Shown in pieces: positions 23,439 through 37,164 of a stretch of 64,000 nucleotides of DNA. This DNA comes from Hyperoplus lanceolatus. Its lineage: Eukaryota > Chordata > Actinopteri > Uranoscopiformes > Ammodytidae. The translations under genes and the position numbers were made by a program. Location: positions 20,648,501-20,712,500 of the forward strand of contig CM049396.1 of NCBI GenBank assembly GCA_026929865.2, in the 5' to 3' direction. Below the pieces are notes generated by a model. The model ran no database searches, was not told where the DNA came from, and was given only the letters and a program-made list of their open reading frames with translations. Positions within the stretch are counted from its first letter, which is position 1. Each line of letters starts with the position of its first letter.

Positions 23439-25808
23439 GGTACAAATGGAGGAGTACCATTTTAGGGATGTTTAATGCTTTGCAAAGGCCATCCCAAGTC
23501 AAATAGCATGAGTATACATTTTCACAATAAATGTCTTATACATTTGTATTCCTTTGTTGGAAAGTTGTTACAACTGATTTTCCCTAGACCTCAGAAATGA
23601 TATGAATGATTCAAATGTAACTATAACTGATAGGAATGACCTAAATAAAAAAAATTATAATAATAAAGAAGGCAAAGGAAGATCCAGGCTTGTATAGAGA
23701 AAGAATCTGATCAGTATGAGGAGCTGTGTGTGATTATGGCTCTCTTTTCTTGGAAAGTCATTGAACCTTGGTTGCATAATAATAGCTTAGTTTAACATGA
23801 AAATAAAAAATATCATCTGTGTGGTTTAAGTAGAAGCAGTAGTTCCCAACAACAGAGCTGTGATTGTTTTCTTCCTTGCAATCTAAAAGGAAATGACTTT
23901 GAGCGGTGCAGGATGAGTGCAATCAGCTACCTGGTTGGATGAACCGCAGGCAACTACAAACAGTATAACAGACTCCAAGACGCACAGGGAGACAGAGATA
24001 AAGTAGAGTTTATAGAAATAAGCCTATAATTAAATCATCTCCGACAGAATGTGCCTGTGTATGATGAACACTAACAGAATTATAATTGATCTATTTTCAT
24101 TTACCCTTTTCTATAATATAGTATTGTCTCAAATGCAGAATTCTGTCTGTGGCCATTGTTGACCTATTTGGCTACTCCCAGCATCATTGAGAATATTCAA
24201 ATACATAAGATAGGCAATGGAAATCTGACTTTACTTCTAAAATTACATTGATATGCAGGGTACTTTAGTTTTGGCCTTGTCCTTGGTCAGTCACAAAGGA
24301 TGCAAAACAATGAGGCGCCCTAGGAAAACTACTGAGGGCTTTGTCTTTTGTTATCTTTTAAAGGGCTTGCTACAGCAGAGTTTAATGGCGAGATGCAAAT
24401 CCCTCATTTTCTTGTTTTCTAACACAGAGGTTTGGAACAATAACGACATGCTGGGCGGTGATGTTTTGAGACATCAAAAAAGAAAATACACCGAAAATAC
24501 ACTGACAGGCTAAATTACATGCATTTACAATATCAAGGTGTTTCTTTGGGACTTACACTACCAGGAACCCATTCTTCAATATAATGAAAAGTAGATATAG
24601 TGCACCTTATTTGCATCTGCAGTTACCATTTGACACAAAGGCTGCAAGCGCTGTGAATAAGTTATGAAAGCAGCATGACTTGTCTGTGTGTGGTATAAAG
24701 TGTTTCTATTTCAATTTCTGATGGTGAACTAGTGTGACATGGCCCCCTAGTTGAAGGAAATTACTGATAGAGATTATTTTGAGTATCAGTTGAATTGCAT
24801 CTTTACACTTTGGTGTCTAACACTCTGTGTGCCACTCTCTCACACTTAAAATCACAACTAGTCTATGCATTTCATTACCATCACAGATGGGACACACGGC
24901 AATTTAGTTAATAGTTCTCGCAACGTAAGGGGAGGATGCCATCAGTGGTGCATTTACAACACAAGCAAGTTCAAATGATTTAATGTGGGCTTACAGATGC
25001 TATATTCAGACAAAACGCTAAACACATTCAATTTGTGTCCAGGATATGGCCAATTCAAGCTGCTGTTGCGGGTTCAACAGGAAGGCACTTGCAGCACAGA
25101 TGAACACCTTTATCTAACTACTTTAATGATTTTTGCCGTTCGGGTCTTTCCTTAAAAGGGATAGCTTTAGTGGGGTACATTGGACGTGAGGACATTTTGA
25201 ATAAGGCGTATCCATACAACAGTCACTTTAATTCGATGCAGCGTTAAAGCAGTAATTCTGGTAGGATTTGTGTATGTCAAAACTTTGCTCACAGTGACAT
25301 CAGCCAATTAAAATTTATTTTATTCATAGATTTATCACTTTGAAGTCATTGAAGTCGTTTTCCCCTAGCCCCGCTTGTGCTATACGGTACCTGCTGCCTA
25401 ATTCTTTGATTTTTGAGTCTGCCGAATCTGTGACCAGAATCTAATTGCTTCCCTGGTAGAATTGAATTACAAAGCCATATTTTCTTTCAACATTGAAAAG
25501 TGAATGTGTCATTCAGCTGCAGGTTTGGTGCAGTGACCTGATAGACCTCTTTTTTTTGGTAGGCTAAGTAAATATAAACATATTGCTCCACTAAAGTCTC
25601 ATCGGGCGAGACACTAAATACACATCTGCATCAGTTCTGTTATACTGTACCTGACCATGTGCTTTGAAATCCCCTGCAGACTTTTAACACCACCGCTTCT
25701 TGTGTTTTGTGCTTTTGACTACCAAAACATGTCTTCTACCATGTTTTACTTTGAGTCTTCCCACCTGGGGCTTTCCCCCAGCTTCTCATGAAATCCAATC
25801 ATTCTTGA
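23439..25808. other. Intergenic, no recognised feature
   Basis: AT-rich, with no coding, RNA or repeat signal that I can name. Confidence 0.4.
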
Positions 25809-25921
25809 TTCATAAAGCACCTTTCATATACAGCAAAGGCGACACAAAGTGCTTCACACAATAAAATGAAGACAAAAAGAAAAGGGAAAAAGAACAATAC
25901 CAATAGTTTAGAAAACAGTTA

Positions 25922-27126
25922 CAGTTTTTCACAATTGTTTAAACACATTTTTTGGAACATCAGACACAATGTGCACAATCTGAAACTAATTTACCAACTG
26001 CTTAACCAATTCTGCTGAACTCCAAACGGCAGTGGCGAAGTGGGCAGGGAGGTCGCCTCTGGAGTGCAGGGTCAGAGGTTCGATTACCCGCCACATGTCG
26101 AAGTGTCCATGGGCAAGACATTGAACCCCGAATTGCTCCCGATAGTTAGCTTGCACCCTGCGTGGTAGCTGCTGCTATCGGTGTATGAATGTGAGTGTGA
26201 TTGGGTGAATGTGTACAAAACAATGTAAAGCGCTTTGAGTCTGTGAAAAACCAGGGAAAAAGCGCTATATAAGTGGAGTCCACAAACACATTTCCTGCCT
26301 TAGACTCTCATTCGAAAACACACATTTGTCACAACACTACACACAATTCTCTATATCTTGCACACTCTTCCTGAATTCTCTCTCATGGTATTCACACAGA
26401 ACATACTGCCAATAAAATTTCTAAACTCAAAAGGCTTTTGTGCAGTTAGCTATAGAAGGGTCAGAGATGAGCTCCTGTTTGCTGCGATTTACAGTAGACT
26501 GTACATTTTGGTACAAATAGTTTTTGCTGAATACTGTAAACACTAAAAGTAACTGCTTTGACCACAGCATCACACCCTCTAACTTTTGCAACCATGTCCT
26601 AAACCAAAGCACCAACCCTACAAACACGATATATGCTTTGCACTGTGTTTGAAATTCTCCAACACACTTCTTGAAAAACAATTAAACTGATTGAATATCA
26701 ATCAGTCTAAACCTTAGCACTACAAATAGACCCCAGGTGAGCTCAGCTCCTTTCTGAGACAGTAAGAGTCAGGGGAAGATGAGGAGAGAGAGTGACAGGA
26801 GTACGAGGACAAATAAGGCAACAGACGGAGACACATAAAACAGGAACACTATAGTGGACCATGTTATAGATCATTATACTATAGTGTTTTCCATTCTGCA
26901 CACCAGTGTTCAATGAATGCTAGAAATGTCTAGTCATATGATATATGTGTTTGTCATTTGAAAAGAAAACACCATTTAGTGAAGAGTTAACATTGTTTTG
27001 AGGGTAAAGTGTGCTTTTGCAAGAGAAGTGAAGGATTTTGCATTTTGTGTTTGAGTTTTGTGTTTAGGGTTTTGAAAAAGTGAGGTAGTCTATCAGGAAA
27101 TGTGTTTAAGAAATTGTGAAAAACTG
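25922..27126. mobile_element. TA-flanked DNA transposon, non-autonomous
   Basis: A 1205-bp element with inverted ends CAGTTTTTCACAATT and AATTGTGAAAAACTG, followed on both sides by TTAAACACATTT-type sequence. It is flanked by TA, as Tc1/mariner elements are. No transposase domain is recognised, and it carries a SINE inside. Confidence 0.7.
26028..26281 (+). repeat. tRNA-derived SINE with AAAGCGCTTTGAG tail
   Basis: The head carries A-box-like (agtggcgaagtgggcagg) and B-box-like (ggttcgattac) promoter motifs. A central block gtccatgggcaagaca is shared with the two other SINEs of the window. The tail is aatgtaaagcgctttgagt then aaaaagcgctatataagtg. Confidence 0.7.
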
Positions 27127-27290
27127 TAAAAGGCCTCTACCAGAGGACCTGAGGGTTCTAGAGGGGTCATTAGGCCAAAGCAGATCTAATAAATAACTAG
27201 GACCAAGACCATAAGAGCTTTAAAAACCAATAAAATAAATTAAAAATCAATTCTGAATCGTGTTGAGAGACCTCCGCAGAAGACGGTTAT

Positions 27291-28459
27291 TACATGGCTA
27301 ATGAGGCAGGTGTGAGGTTAACTAGAGGTGAAATACATTGTCATCACTGCTTCTTTTTTCATCATGGGAACACAATGTTTAACCTATTATATGAATACAT
27401 CATATGGAAATGAACTTCCCTAATGTATTGAGGCACTGGATTTACTTTCCACCACTTTTCTGATTTTAGACGAGAGATCTAAAAAGAAAAGTTCACATCA
27501 AGTTCAGAGCCATGACAGCTTGTAAGATTGTAAGATTTCACTAGATATCAACTTTTTATTGGCTGGGAGGTTTTCTCATGAGGGGAAGCCTTTTGTGTTT
27601 TCAGAAGGAGCTGTGAGAAATCTGATACATTGTCACATGCAATGCCACTGGAGTCAGCGTCTGTCATCTGAGGATTACAAGATTAAATAAAAAAATAAAA
27701 AATCCAAGGGTTTGAAAAAGAAAGGAGCTTACCAGTCCTCTGTGGCCTGCTCCTCCTTTGTGCTTGAGTCTAGCAACCCAAGGCGACATTACCGTAGCTG
27801 CTACAAGCATAACACCCACTACTCAGACTGATGAACAGTATAATGTTGGCTGTTTTATTGCATTGTGGGTAATGAAAGTGCCAGGTTGAACAAAGGAAGA
27901 GGAATGTGTGAAAGAAGAAAATACGATATCTACAGCTCTGCTGCATGGATTTTGATCTTTATGGTTTGTCCTTCACAAGTATACAGTATATGATAATGGC
28001 ATAGGACTGCAAGGCTAAATCTTACTGTTTTCTGCTCTGTGCCAAAGACTACAATATGTGCCGCTTATTTAAACACAGTTAGGTATAATGTTTGATTAGG
28101 TATTTAACAGAGCAGTGATAGTTCACACCAAATCCATGAACTAAAGTTATATAACTAAGCAATAAAATACAGTAGATTTGTGGTTTGACTGATCAGATAT
28201 GTTCCGATCAGTCCGTGCAGCCAAACATACTGTCATTTGTCTCACTGTTGGGCAATCTCCATTATCTCCCTGGTATATTTTTATTCTGTGTTTTTTTCTC
28301 TTTATCATTGTGGTACTATAAATAACTTAAAAAAACAACCTTCTGAACAAAACGGACTCTCTGCAGCCAAGACCAGATTTGGCACAAGATGTTTTACAAA
28401 ACAAGCAATAATACACTTCTGAATGCGTAGTGTTTATATTTAAATTGGTGAAATCAAGC
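27291..28459. other. Intergenic, no recognised feature
   Basis: AT-rich DNA with no coding or repeat-end signal that I can support. Confidence 0.4.
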
Positions 28460-29385
28460 TTAAAGCGGCTACGAGTAACATTTAAATATCTTTTAAACAG
28501 CCTCATGTTTCCTCTCATAATCATAAATTACCTTTAACAGCAAACGAGACCATCAGTGCAAAGAAAGACGTTTTTAAATAGTTTTTATTACTGCTTTTGG
28601 TCTGGTCGCACACCCAGTCCGATTTTCGGTTCGCTCGTGCAAGCTCTATGGTCACATATCCGTATTGGTCGCAGATTTCAGTGTGGCGCAGCAACGTGAT
28701 TTGAGAAGCCTATCCCTCCAGGTGTGGGAAGGGGAGCGGGAGCCTGGTTTGATACAGTTATTTGCCGTCATAATGACTGATAACGGGGCTGAACCATCAA
28801 AGAAAAAAAAGAAAATGCAATGAAGAAAAGCTAAAAGGGAGAGTGATATAGGCTACGGGGGGACGAGGGCGTTGCCAAGCAACGTGTATACAATTTCACG
28901 AGAGCGAAACTAGACTGCAGTGTTTACTCCTAAATGAATGAGCGGTTGGTACTTACACAAAGTTTGCTTTGCTTCACCATCATCAGATAACCATTATCTG
29001 AAATAGTAATTATTTACAACAACATAAACACATTACCTCATCGTGATCCATACTAACTGCCATCTATCGTTCATTCGCTTTCTGTGAGGAGTCGGACACG
29101 TAATCTTTCAGCTCAGAGAGAGTAGTTAGGTGACACTGCTGCAATCAGGTGCGTGTGGCAGTGACTAGCATTAGTTCATGCAGTGTCAAAACCACTCTCA
29201 CGGAGCCGAAAAGAGTCCTCACACTTTCAACACACGGACATGCACTATGTTGCTCCCTTCTCAGTTCACACTCACGCGCGTGGCACGAGCTATAAAACAG
29301 CTTTGCGACAGCGGGTGTCGTAAAAATACTACCACTTTTGTCCAAAGGGGACGCCAACGTGCCATGTTACTCGTAGTGGCTTTAA
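28460..29385. mobile_element. TTAA-type non-autonomous element, third family
   Basis: A 926-bp element with inverted ends TTAAAGCGGCTACGAGTAAC and GTTACTCGTAGTGGCTTTAA (one central mismatch), TTAA at both outer ends. No transposase is recognised. The interior is partly GC-rich. Confidence 0.65.
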
Positions 29386-32280
29386 GTGGCTGTATGTAAT
29401 ATTGTCTTCTTTTGCCAGAGCCCTCTCTGCGTTTGTTGCTCCATTCCAGTGCAGTAGAGAGTAACACAAACACTCCTCAATACCACCACTTTCAAATGCA
29501 TAATACTGCTGCAGTAATAAAACACCATGCTCCACATGTGTGGACTTAAACCATTGGTCTGTATCCAGCTGTATTTATCAACTCTCCAATAATTTAACAT
29601 GACCTCCTCCATTCTATTCGCTTCTCCTAATTGGAGGGAAGATTCAATGACATTTTTATTATCTTAGGTCATAGCACATCCTGGTCATTTGAGCTGTTAT
29701 TTAAGTTAGTGTGAGGATAACTTGGAACACAGTGTACACAGAGCCATAGAAGGCAGTGAAGTGAGTCTGTAGCATCGCCTGTGGTACATTCTTGTAGTCT
29801 TATCTCACCAAGAGGGGGAAAAAATCTACTTAGAAAAGGTTATCTAGAGGGAGAACTGGGTTTCCAAATGCACATAATCATCCCAGGTCGTTCTTGGGAT
29901 AGAAACTGGTCTGATTCTACTGCAAAGGGGCCTTGATTGAATTCCAAGTAAATACACAGAATGTGGATTGTGGTCTATACCAAATGACTGCTCCATCCAC
30001 GTGTGCCTGCAAGGGAGCTGTTGAGTGACTTGATGTTTTATCAGGTTTATCACTAATGTTTCCCTGCGCTCCCTTTAGAACACGCCGCATCATTACAAAT
30101 CACATCAGGCTGCTGTAACATCTGCCTGAAAATGTCTCTTAGCCACTCCCGGTTCCAGTCTGTGGCTCACAGTGACGGGAAGGGGTTTTCAAAAGACAAT
30201 TTCATTTATTTGTCTGCCTTTCTGGTCTCTATTTCTGATACATATGTATATATATACTCTGCCAGCGCTTCTCTACTGTCAGTTTTGTTTTCATAAATCA
30301 AAGTTTCTTTTTCTCCTCTTCAACCCAATCAAATCAACATGTTTAGACTCTTTGTCAGAACTTGTTCCTAATGGGTTTGTCTGGGATTACACAAAGGTGA
30401 AGCAGAAATAGAGGTTAAATGAAAACAAATATTTGGAAACCCAGCAGGAAATTAAAACCACCAGACCAATCATGCATGGCCTCCAGTGCTAAACCCCTTC
30501 TGGGTGAATTTCATGGGATCATTTCTGTCCCTCAGTTCCCCTCACTAACTAAGACATCTCCTTTTTTTTCTCATGATGGCATTTTGTATGTGTGAAGACA
30601 CAGAGTAGATAACATGAACACAGAAAGCATGTGTATAGGATTAGATCAATTATATGATTATTTATTCAATATTCTAACAATATCACTATGAGGAATAATG
30701 AAAGCTTTTCGCAAAATTAAAAAAACACTCCTGGATGAATCCAAGAGATATTTAAAAACGTTTGTTGAAGATGTGTTTCAAACAGTAAATGTAAAATGTT
30801 ACGATCTGGTTTTAATGTTTTGTCTGTATTTGTTACTGTGTAATACAGAGTGACACAGTTAGAGTGGCGTGTCTAAGAAGGCTTGGAAACCTCTTTTTTT
30901 GATTTGTAAAACCAAACGTCATATCTAATGTAGTGCCATTTTTTGTTTTCTTTGTCGAGAGCTTAAAAATGGAAACAGGAGGGATTCAGTGGATGTGATA
31001 AGTGTCCTAATGGATTCCCACCCATGTCGTTATCGTTAATAGCAGAGAACCAGCAATACCACTTAGAACTGAACAGCTTTAATGTTCACTTTGAAACTCT
31101 GGGCAGCGGTAGTGACTCATTTTTGATAAAAGTTGCTCAAATGTCAACAATTAATGATGATTAAGCTTTCAAAACTAAAAAAAAAACATAAATCATAAAA
31201 ATGCCTGTCTATTACAGTTGAGGCATGCTGCTATCTATGCCTACAGATGTGTCCCTGCATCTCCAAGACAGACAATACAAAGCAGCTTTACCATAACAAG
31301 AGCCACAAAAAACAGTGCAGAGGGCAACATTGCAATTGGTCTCATCTCATCACGCTGAAATGCCATAACAATGGGATTGTTATTTTTTCTCCCTTTCTGT
31401 CCATGCAGGCTCAGCTAGGTGCAGGAGTGATCCATCTCTCGGCTGTGAGATTTATAAAAATAAAAAATAGCTCCACAGAATGGTAACATACGTTTCAGTT
31501 CAGTAATAAACAACCAAAACAATTCATTTGATAAACCAAAATGAGGTGTGAATACTTGTCTGGTGAGAGAAAGAGTGGACGAGGCTGCAAGTGGTTATGA
31601 TGATGATGATGATGTTGAGTTGTCTTTGTGAACAGTCTAACTGTTTACCGAGACTGACATTTTGAGGTGATTTGAGTTCATTTTATGATAATAGCCTCAG
31701 AACATTGTGCATGTAATCATTTTAACTGCTTATAAATTCAAATGGTTCCTTGGAGACAGTGGCACACAGTGTTCAGGTTGTCAAATCTATTATCCTGAAA
31801 GAGGCTTTTCACTGGGGGCCATCTACATAATCCTGTGTGCGCTATTACATTATCCACACTTATCTTGCTAGTTGTTGACTGTGCCCTCAGTGCTATCCAC
31901 TGGGATTTCATCATACTGCCACCGAAGACACATTTGAATATGACATACGGCTTACTGCATGTACTGACAGCTGCTTCAGGGTGACAGATGTAATTTACAT
32001 CCATAAACGACCACTCGACCCCCTTGGCTGCTGCCTTAAACTGAAATTCCTCATTTGATGCTGTGTGTACATGTATTCCCTATTTAGTAAACATCACAAT
32101 GTGTTCCTCTCCATATAAGGAAACATTTAGTAAATAAATGTCATTGCTGGATTGGTCTCGACTAAGCTGTTGCCGTGCATATACATGATGCATGGTTATG
32201 AGAAGTACTTCACATACATTGACTTCTGCTGCTCCACATACATTATTATGTTTCAAACTTCATAAAAATGTATGAAACCT
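29386..32280. other. Intergenic, no recognised feature
   Basis: Unrecognised AT-rich DNA. A short GAT run lies near 31597-31615. No gene signal. Confidence 0.4.
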
Positions 32281-32542
32281 GCACAGGTTTGAATCCTGTT
32301 TGTGACGCCAAATGTAGGAGAATCCCCATTGTTAAGCACGAGAGGAAGCATCAAGAAGGAGACAAAGTTGATAGTCCTAACAGGTGGTTGGCTTTATTGA
32401 GTATTGCCGCATTATACATACAGTCATAGCTAAACTAACAGGAAGTTACTTAGAGCTACCTAGAGCACGACCTTAACCCGAACCGAGAAGCCGAACTGGA
32501 AGCCCAGAACAAAAGTAGTCTCTGCTTTTATGCTACCTGTGT

Positions 32543-32573
<31 letters not shown>

Positions 32574-32664
32574 GGGGGGGTATGAGCTATGAGTAACCTT
32601 GTGACTCTGACCTGTATAGGGTTGTTTACTAACCAATATTATTGATCAGACACTGAAATCTACA
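32281..32664 (-). mobile_element. LTR retroelement remnant: LTR plus primer binding site
   Basis: Fossil. On the minus strand an LTR of about 350 bp (32313-32664, TGTAG...CTACA) carries a CATAAAAG box and an AATAAA signal. It is followed at once by TTTGGCGTCACAAACAGG, which suits a tRNA primer binding site. The adjoining internal region of the element is absent, so it is a fragment, probably Ty3/gypsy-like. A TG/poly-G tract lies inside. Its family and age are not determined. Confidence 0.55.
32539..32580. repeat. TG tract running into 24 consecutive G
   Basis: A TG microsatellite (32539-32556) followed by an uninterrupted G run (32557-32580). Such runs are often mis-sized in assemblies. Confidence 0.95.
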
Positions 32665-35600
32665 ACAATAGCCTCATTAATATGATATGATACCAAAAAT
32701 ACAAATATGGAACGCAGGCAGGTGCTACTACTGTCCCAAAATTTAAATAACCTGTTTCAAGTTCACAGTTCAAAAGGCTAATAGAATATAATATAACTGA
32801 TGGCTGTCAATGGCCATGGCAAGGACACTAACTGTGGACATCAAATGACAAACTGGCAATAGAAAATGTAAGACAGCTCAATAACCTATACATTATCATA
32901 TACTTCCTTTCAAATTGACTTGATTTCCTTTCCATGCTGTGGCTGGAATCTATAGGGCCAAAGCAGCTGCCCTTGAATAGAGAGGCAGGCGGCAACATTT
33001 CAATTAAGATGTGGTGGCATGCCATACTGTGGAATTTCTAAATGGACCAGACCAATGGGGAAATTTAATGTTGGACTTTATGCTCAACGATTTGACTTTG
33101 TCCCTCTCTTTTCCAAGGAGCTTCTGAACTGAGAGACTGGGTTTGAATAGAAAAGAGCCTGTAGCAGGGACACAGCAGCACAAACGCAATGCAGGAAACA
33201 CCTCAGTAAATCAACAATTTGGCTGCCAGGCTGTGTATGAAGCAGCCAGGCGAATACTGGCAGGGAGATAGTTGTTTGTTAGAGCAATCACTGAGGAGGG
33301 AAGAACCCTTAAAAATATTCCCCCAATCTATTACTATTTGTGTGTGTGTGTGTGTGTGTGCGTGTGTGTTTATTTGTGTGCATTACTTTGTTTGTGTAAA
33401 ACCTGTCCTGATAAAGACTCAGAGCCAACAGGGCCTATCCTGCTACTCATTTCTCTCTCTCCTCTCTCCAAAGTTAATATAGTCATTAATATTCACAGCA
33501 GTTACAATTCAATTTATCCATTGATGCAAATTAAAACTAAAACAGAAAAACAAAAAAAAAACAGCACTGAGTCCTCTATCAAAGGGCTGTTTGATGGAGG
33601 TTGTCAGTGGCCTTAATCTCGTTTGGTTAGTGTAATATTAGGTCAATTAGGTCCTGAAAATTTAACATGTTTTTTTAATAGTTTTATGGAAGTATAAATA
33701 ATGTAGAATGTAAAAAAAGAATGAAAAAAAGGCAAGTATGAGGCCTAAAATATTCCACTCCATTTAGAGCATAATGCTCATAAAATATTGATGTCCAATT
33801 CACACTGGCTAACATCTTATCCTCGGTGGAACTAATTAGGAACCCTGCACTGCACTTGCCAGGTTCTGCAAGTCAAACATAAACTTAAGAACAGTATCCG
33901 ACTGCATCAGTGGCCTCCATGCCTCACACACATTTTGGAGGTACACTCCTTCTGTTATATCGACACTGATGAGTTAATTGCGCCGTCTCTGGAGAGGCAG
34001 TGCTTATTTTGGTGGCAGAGAAAGATGGCATGTTGCTCAGATGATTTTACTAAATTGATAAGAGGCACTTTTCCGCTCCGGGGTTCATGTCTGTGTGCAC
34101 AGACTCATGTGCCGGAGATGGTTGTTTACATGTAAGGATGATATCAGCCGTACTGTGTGCTGTCTTACAGACCCAGCCAGTGCCACTGAGTCTCAGTAAT
34201 GAAATAACTTAGGAATGAAGCCCCACCTCATCCATCACAGCAGGCTCGGCTGGAATGTTGTGACCTTACCGTCTTGGGCAAAAGACATGTCCAGTTATGG
34301 AATAAAGATCCTTGTCATCCATTTGAATTAGTATTTTCTTTTTTTGTTGTTATTTTTGCATTAACTTAAATATATACAGTATGTAGTGCACAACCAAAGT
34401 AAACCTCAAGTGTCCGAAGACACATACCAAGTCTTTCTTGTATTTTGCGATTCAAAGTTTGATTAATAGTATCAATAATTGAATTGGCCCTATAGGTCCT
34501 CACTTCTTCTCACATTCTTCTAATGTTGGAATTTCAAACTATTTCCCACTACTATTCAGTGTATTTCTGCAAGTCATTCCCTGTTTGCACCATGTTATGC
34601 CTCGGTAATTTTTTATTGCTTTTTTTAACTTATCTGAAGGCGGGATTTCAGAGACATTATCACAGTTTCCTGGAATTAATTGTCACAAAATGTAATAATA
34701 TATAATTTCGTTTGCGGCATTGGGTAAACTTATTTGACTTACAAGCCACAAATATGAAACAAGATCAAGAAGTTTTATGAAATCATTAGGAAGAAATCTA
34801 CTTTTTGTTTCCCACAGGGCATCTTTACTAATATAGTTTGTTAAAAAAACACGGGGACGTCTGATGATGCAGTTGAGATCAAGCAATTATCAATTCATGT
34901 GATTCAAATCTCTGTATGTGCAAACTGTTATTTCCCTCCCTTCTACTTGAGCTGTTTCTTAATGAGTTGGACATATACTACTGGCAATAGTTTAAGTCAG
35001 TCCAGTGATGCATGTGCATTGCAGCTGTGGCTGGCATCAAACATCAATTGTAATAAGATAAGGCAGGAAATTATCTAACAAATAAAATAAAATCTGGTTA
35101 CTGCTCTGTGCTCCTGGAAGAAAACGAGAGAAATCTATCAGTCAGCGGGAGAAAAACCAGGCAGAGCTGCTTTGGAGTGCAACATACCTGATATAGCATG
35201 GACTGTAAACATGTTTAAAGCTTTCCTTCACTTTAAATCAGATAAAATAACTAAGCAACTCTACTGTACCTCTATTCTGTATATTGTGTGCGCCATTTGA
35301 TTTTGTGGAAATCCTGTATGCAGATGATTATACACAATAACTAATAATATTTAAAGTAGGTCTAGTAGCAGGATTCCCAAAAGTCAATCCCTTGAATGGT
35401 CACCAGTTATTCCTATGGGGATAGGTACATAACATCAACCAGTGTTACTTACATGTGTGCATTGTATGTCTTTTAAATGGACCCTGAGTCTCCTCAATTA
35501 AGTTGACTGATTACAGCAGAATGCAAAGGTTATCTTAGTTTACAACACCCGTCTGCAAAAATATCCACATTCACTCTGTTCAAGACTATTTTATCATGGT

Positions 35601-37100
35601 CAATTCTTCCCCTCTAAGCTTTAGAGGGCTCTTCCTTTGAAGTATATTGCTAGAGATAATCTTATAAAGAAGAAAAACAAACCCACAAACCTCTAGAAAA
35701 ATACATAGAGGATGATCTGAAGGACCACTGGCACAAGCATCTTTAAAATGTGACCTATTTACTTTAATATAGTATATCTCTTTTGTGCTAGATAGGATTT
35801 GAACATAACTTGTGTGCAGAAATAACAGGGCCTCATGGGTGCGACACACATCGACAAAAAACTCACGACCCAAATCCATTTCCCATAAATATTCTGTTTA
35901 ATACATGACATTTTAAGTATTTATTTGATTAATTCACATAGGCCCAGCCACAGGACACAACATAATGAGCTGGCCACAGGCTGTTGCTACGGGAATACCA
36001 ACAACTTGAGGCATATGGAAGATTTTTCGTGTTAATTCTCAAAACCTTGATGCCGTCAAAAAACGTGTTGTCGTTGTCGAGCATACACATTGAATTACAG
36101 CAGTTATTTATTCTGCCACCACTTGTTTTAGCCTCTTAGATGAATTGATGAGCTGTTCTTCTGATATGTTTAGTTCCAATTCATTTGAGCCCATTTATAA
36201 GCATTAATACTTGTAAGGCATTTTCTCAAATGCAAAAGACGATAATGAAGGGGGGAAATGACTTGAAATTAATTGCAGATTGCACAATGGACCCTCAGCT
36301 ATTTGAAATAAACGGAAAAGTTGAAAGTAATGCAGAGTGAATCTAATCCTCAGTCTTCCTCCTAATGGGTTGACAGAGGACTGACTAATAAGCTAAAGTT
36401 GACTTGATAAGAGGATTATGTTTTGTTTCAACTAAATGGGATTATTAATCACTGATGTTATGCTCTTTGGTATCAGGGCAGGATCACCGTGAGCAGAAGT
36501 TCACTTGAATAATTGTCACCCACTGTCTCACAATAACTTCATTATACTCAGTCGACTGCCGAGGCATGAAGATGGAATCCTGGATAGATGGTGCAGCATT
36601 AAACTCTTTGCACGACAGGAGTTAACCAACCATCATCATATATCAAAACTCTTTTATTTCTTGCTTAATAGTTTGCTGGATTTGAGGTTTTACATGTGTG
36701 AATACTTCATTGTATCTATTTGAATAGGGTGGTATTAAAAGTATAGCAGTGTATAGTACATATATGCATGTCCTCGACTATAAAACCTTATGTTGTCTTA
36801 TCTGGCATATTCAAACAGTTGGATGATTGGGTATCCGTTATACACAAAGACTGCTGTCGGATATCATATTTTCATACTGTTTGAGAAAGGTAAGATGACC
36901 AGACCCTTGTCTATGTCTTTATATAGCCTATATATGTAAACAAGGTTTTCCATAAAAGTTTTTGTATCAGCAAAGGATCAAATTATGTTTTGTAAAGCTA
37001 AATGGTTCACTCAGAATGACAAACCCAATGAGAATTTTTTAATTAAGATTTAGAATTGACAGTTAATAATTATTTGGTAATTTTCTGTCTTTATTTCACA
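32665..37100. other. Intergenic, no recognised gene
   Basis: Unrecognised DNA with a TG tract at 33339-33369 and AT-rich stretches. Open frames here are short and lack domains. A distal oxtr or rad18 enhancer could be present but cannot be seen from sequence alone. Confidence 0.4.
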
Positions 37101-37164
37101 ACATGGTTTGATATGATTTGTCCTACGTTTCCGATAAGAAGCGGAAACGAAGGACTAGGCAACA

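Larger units (their letters stand above)
25809..27290. repeat. Old dispersed repeat interrupted by a TA-flanked transposon
   Basis: The left arm (25809-25919: cataaagcacctttcatata, acaaagtgcttcacac) and right arm (27129-27290: gagggttctagaggggtcat, accaagaccataagagcttt) belong to one repeat type common in fish genomes. The transposon at 25922-27126 splits them. Outer limits are approximate. Confidence 0.5.

Noticed and set aside
24253-24513. 86-codon open frame in the intergenic region
   Set aside because: No domain, no splice context and no composition bias.
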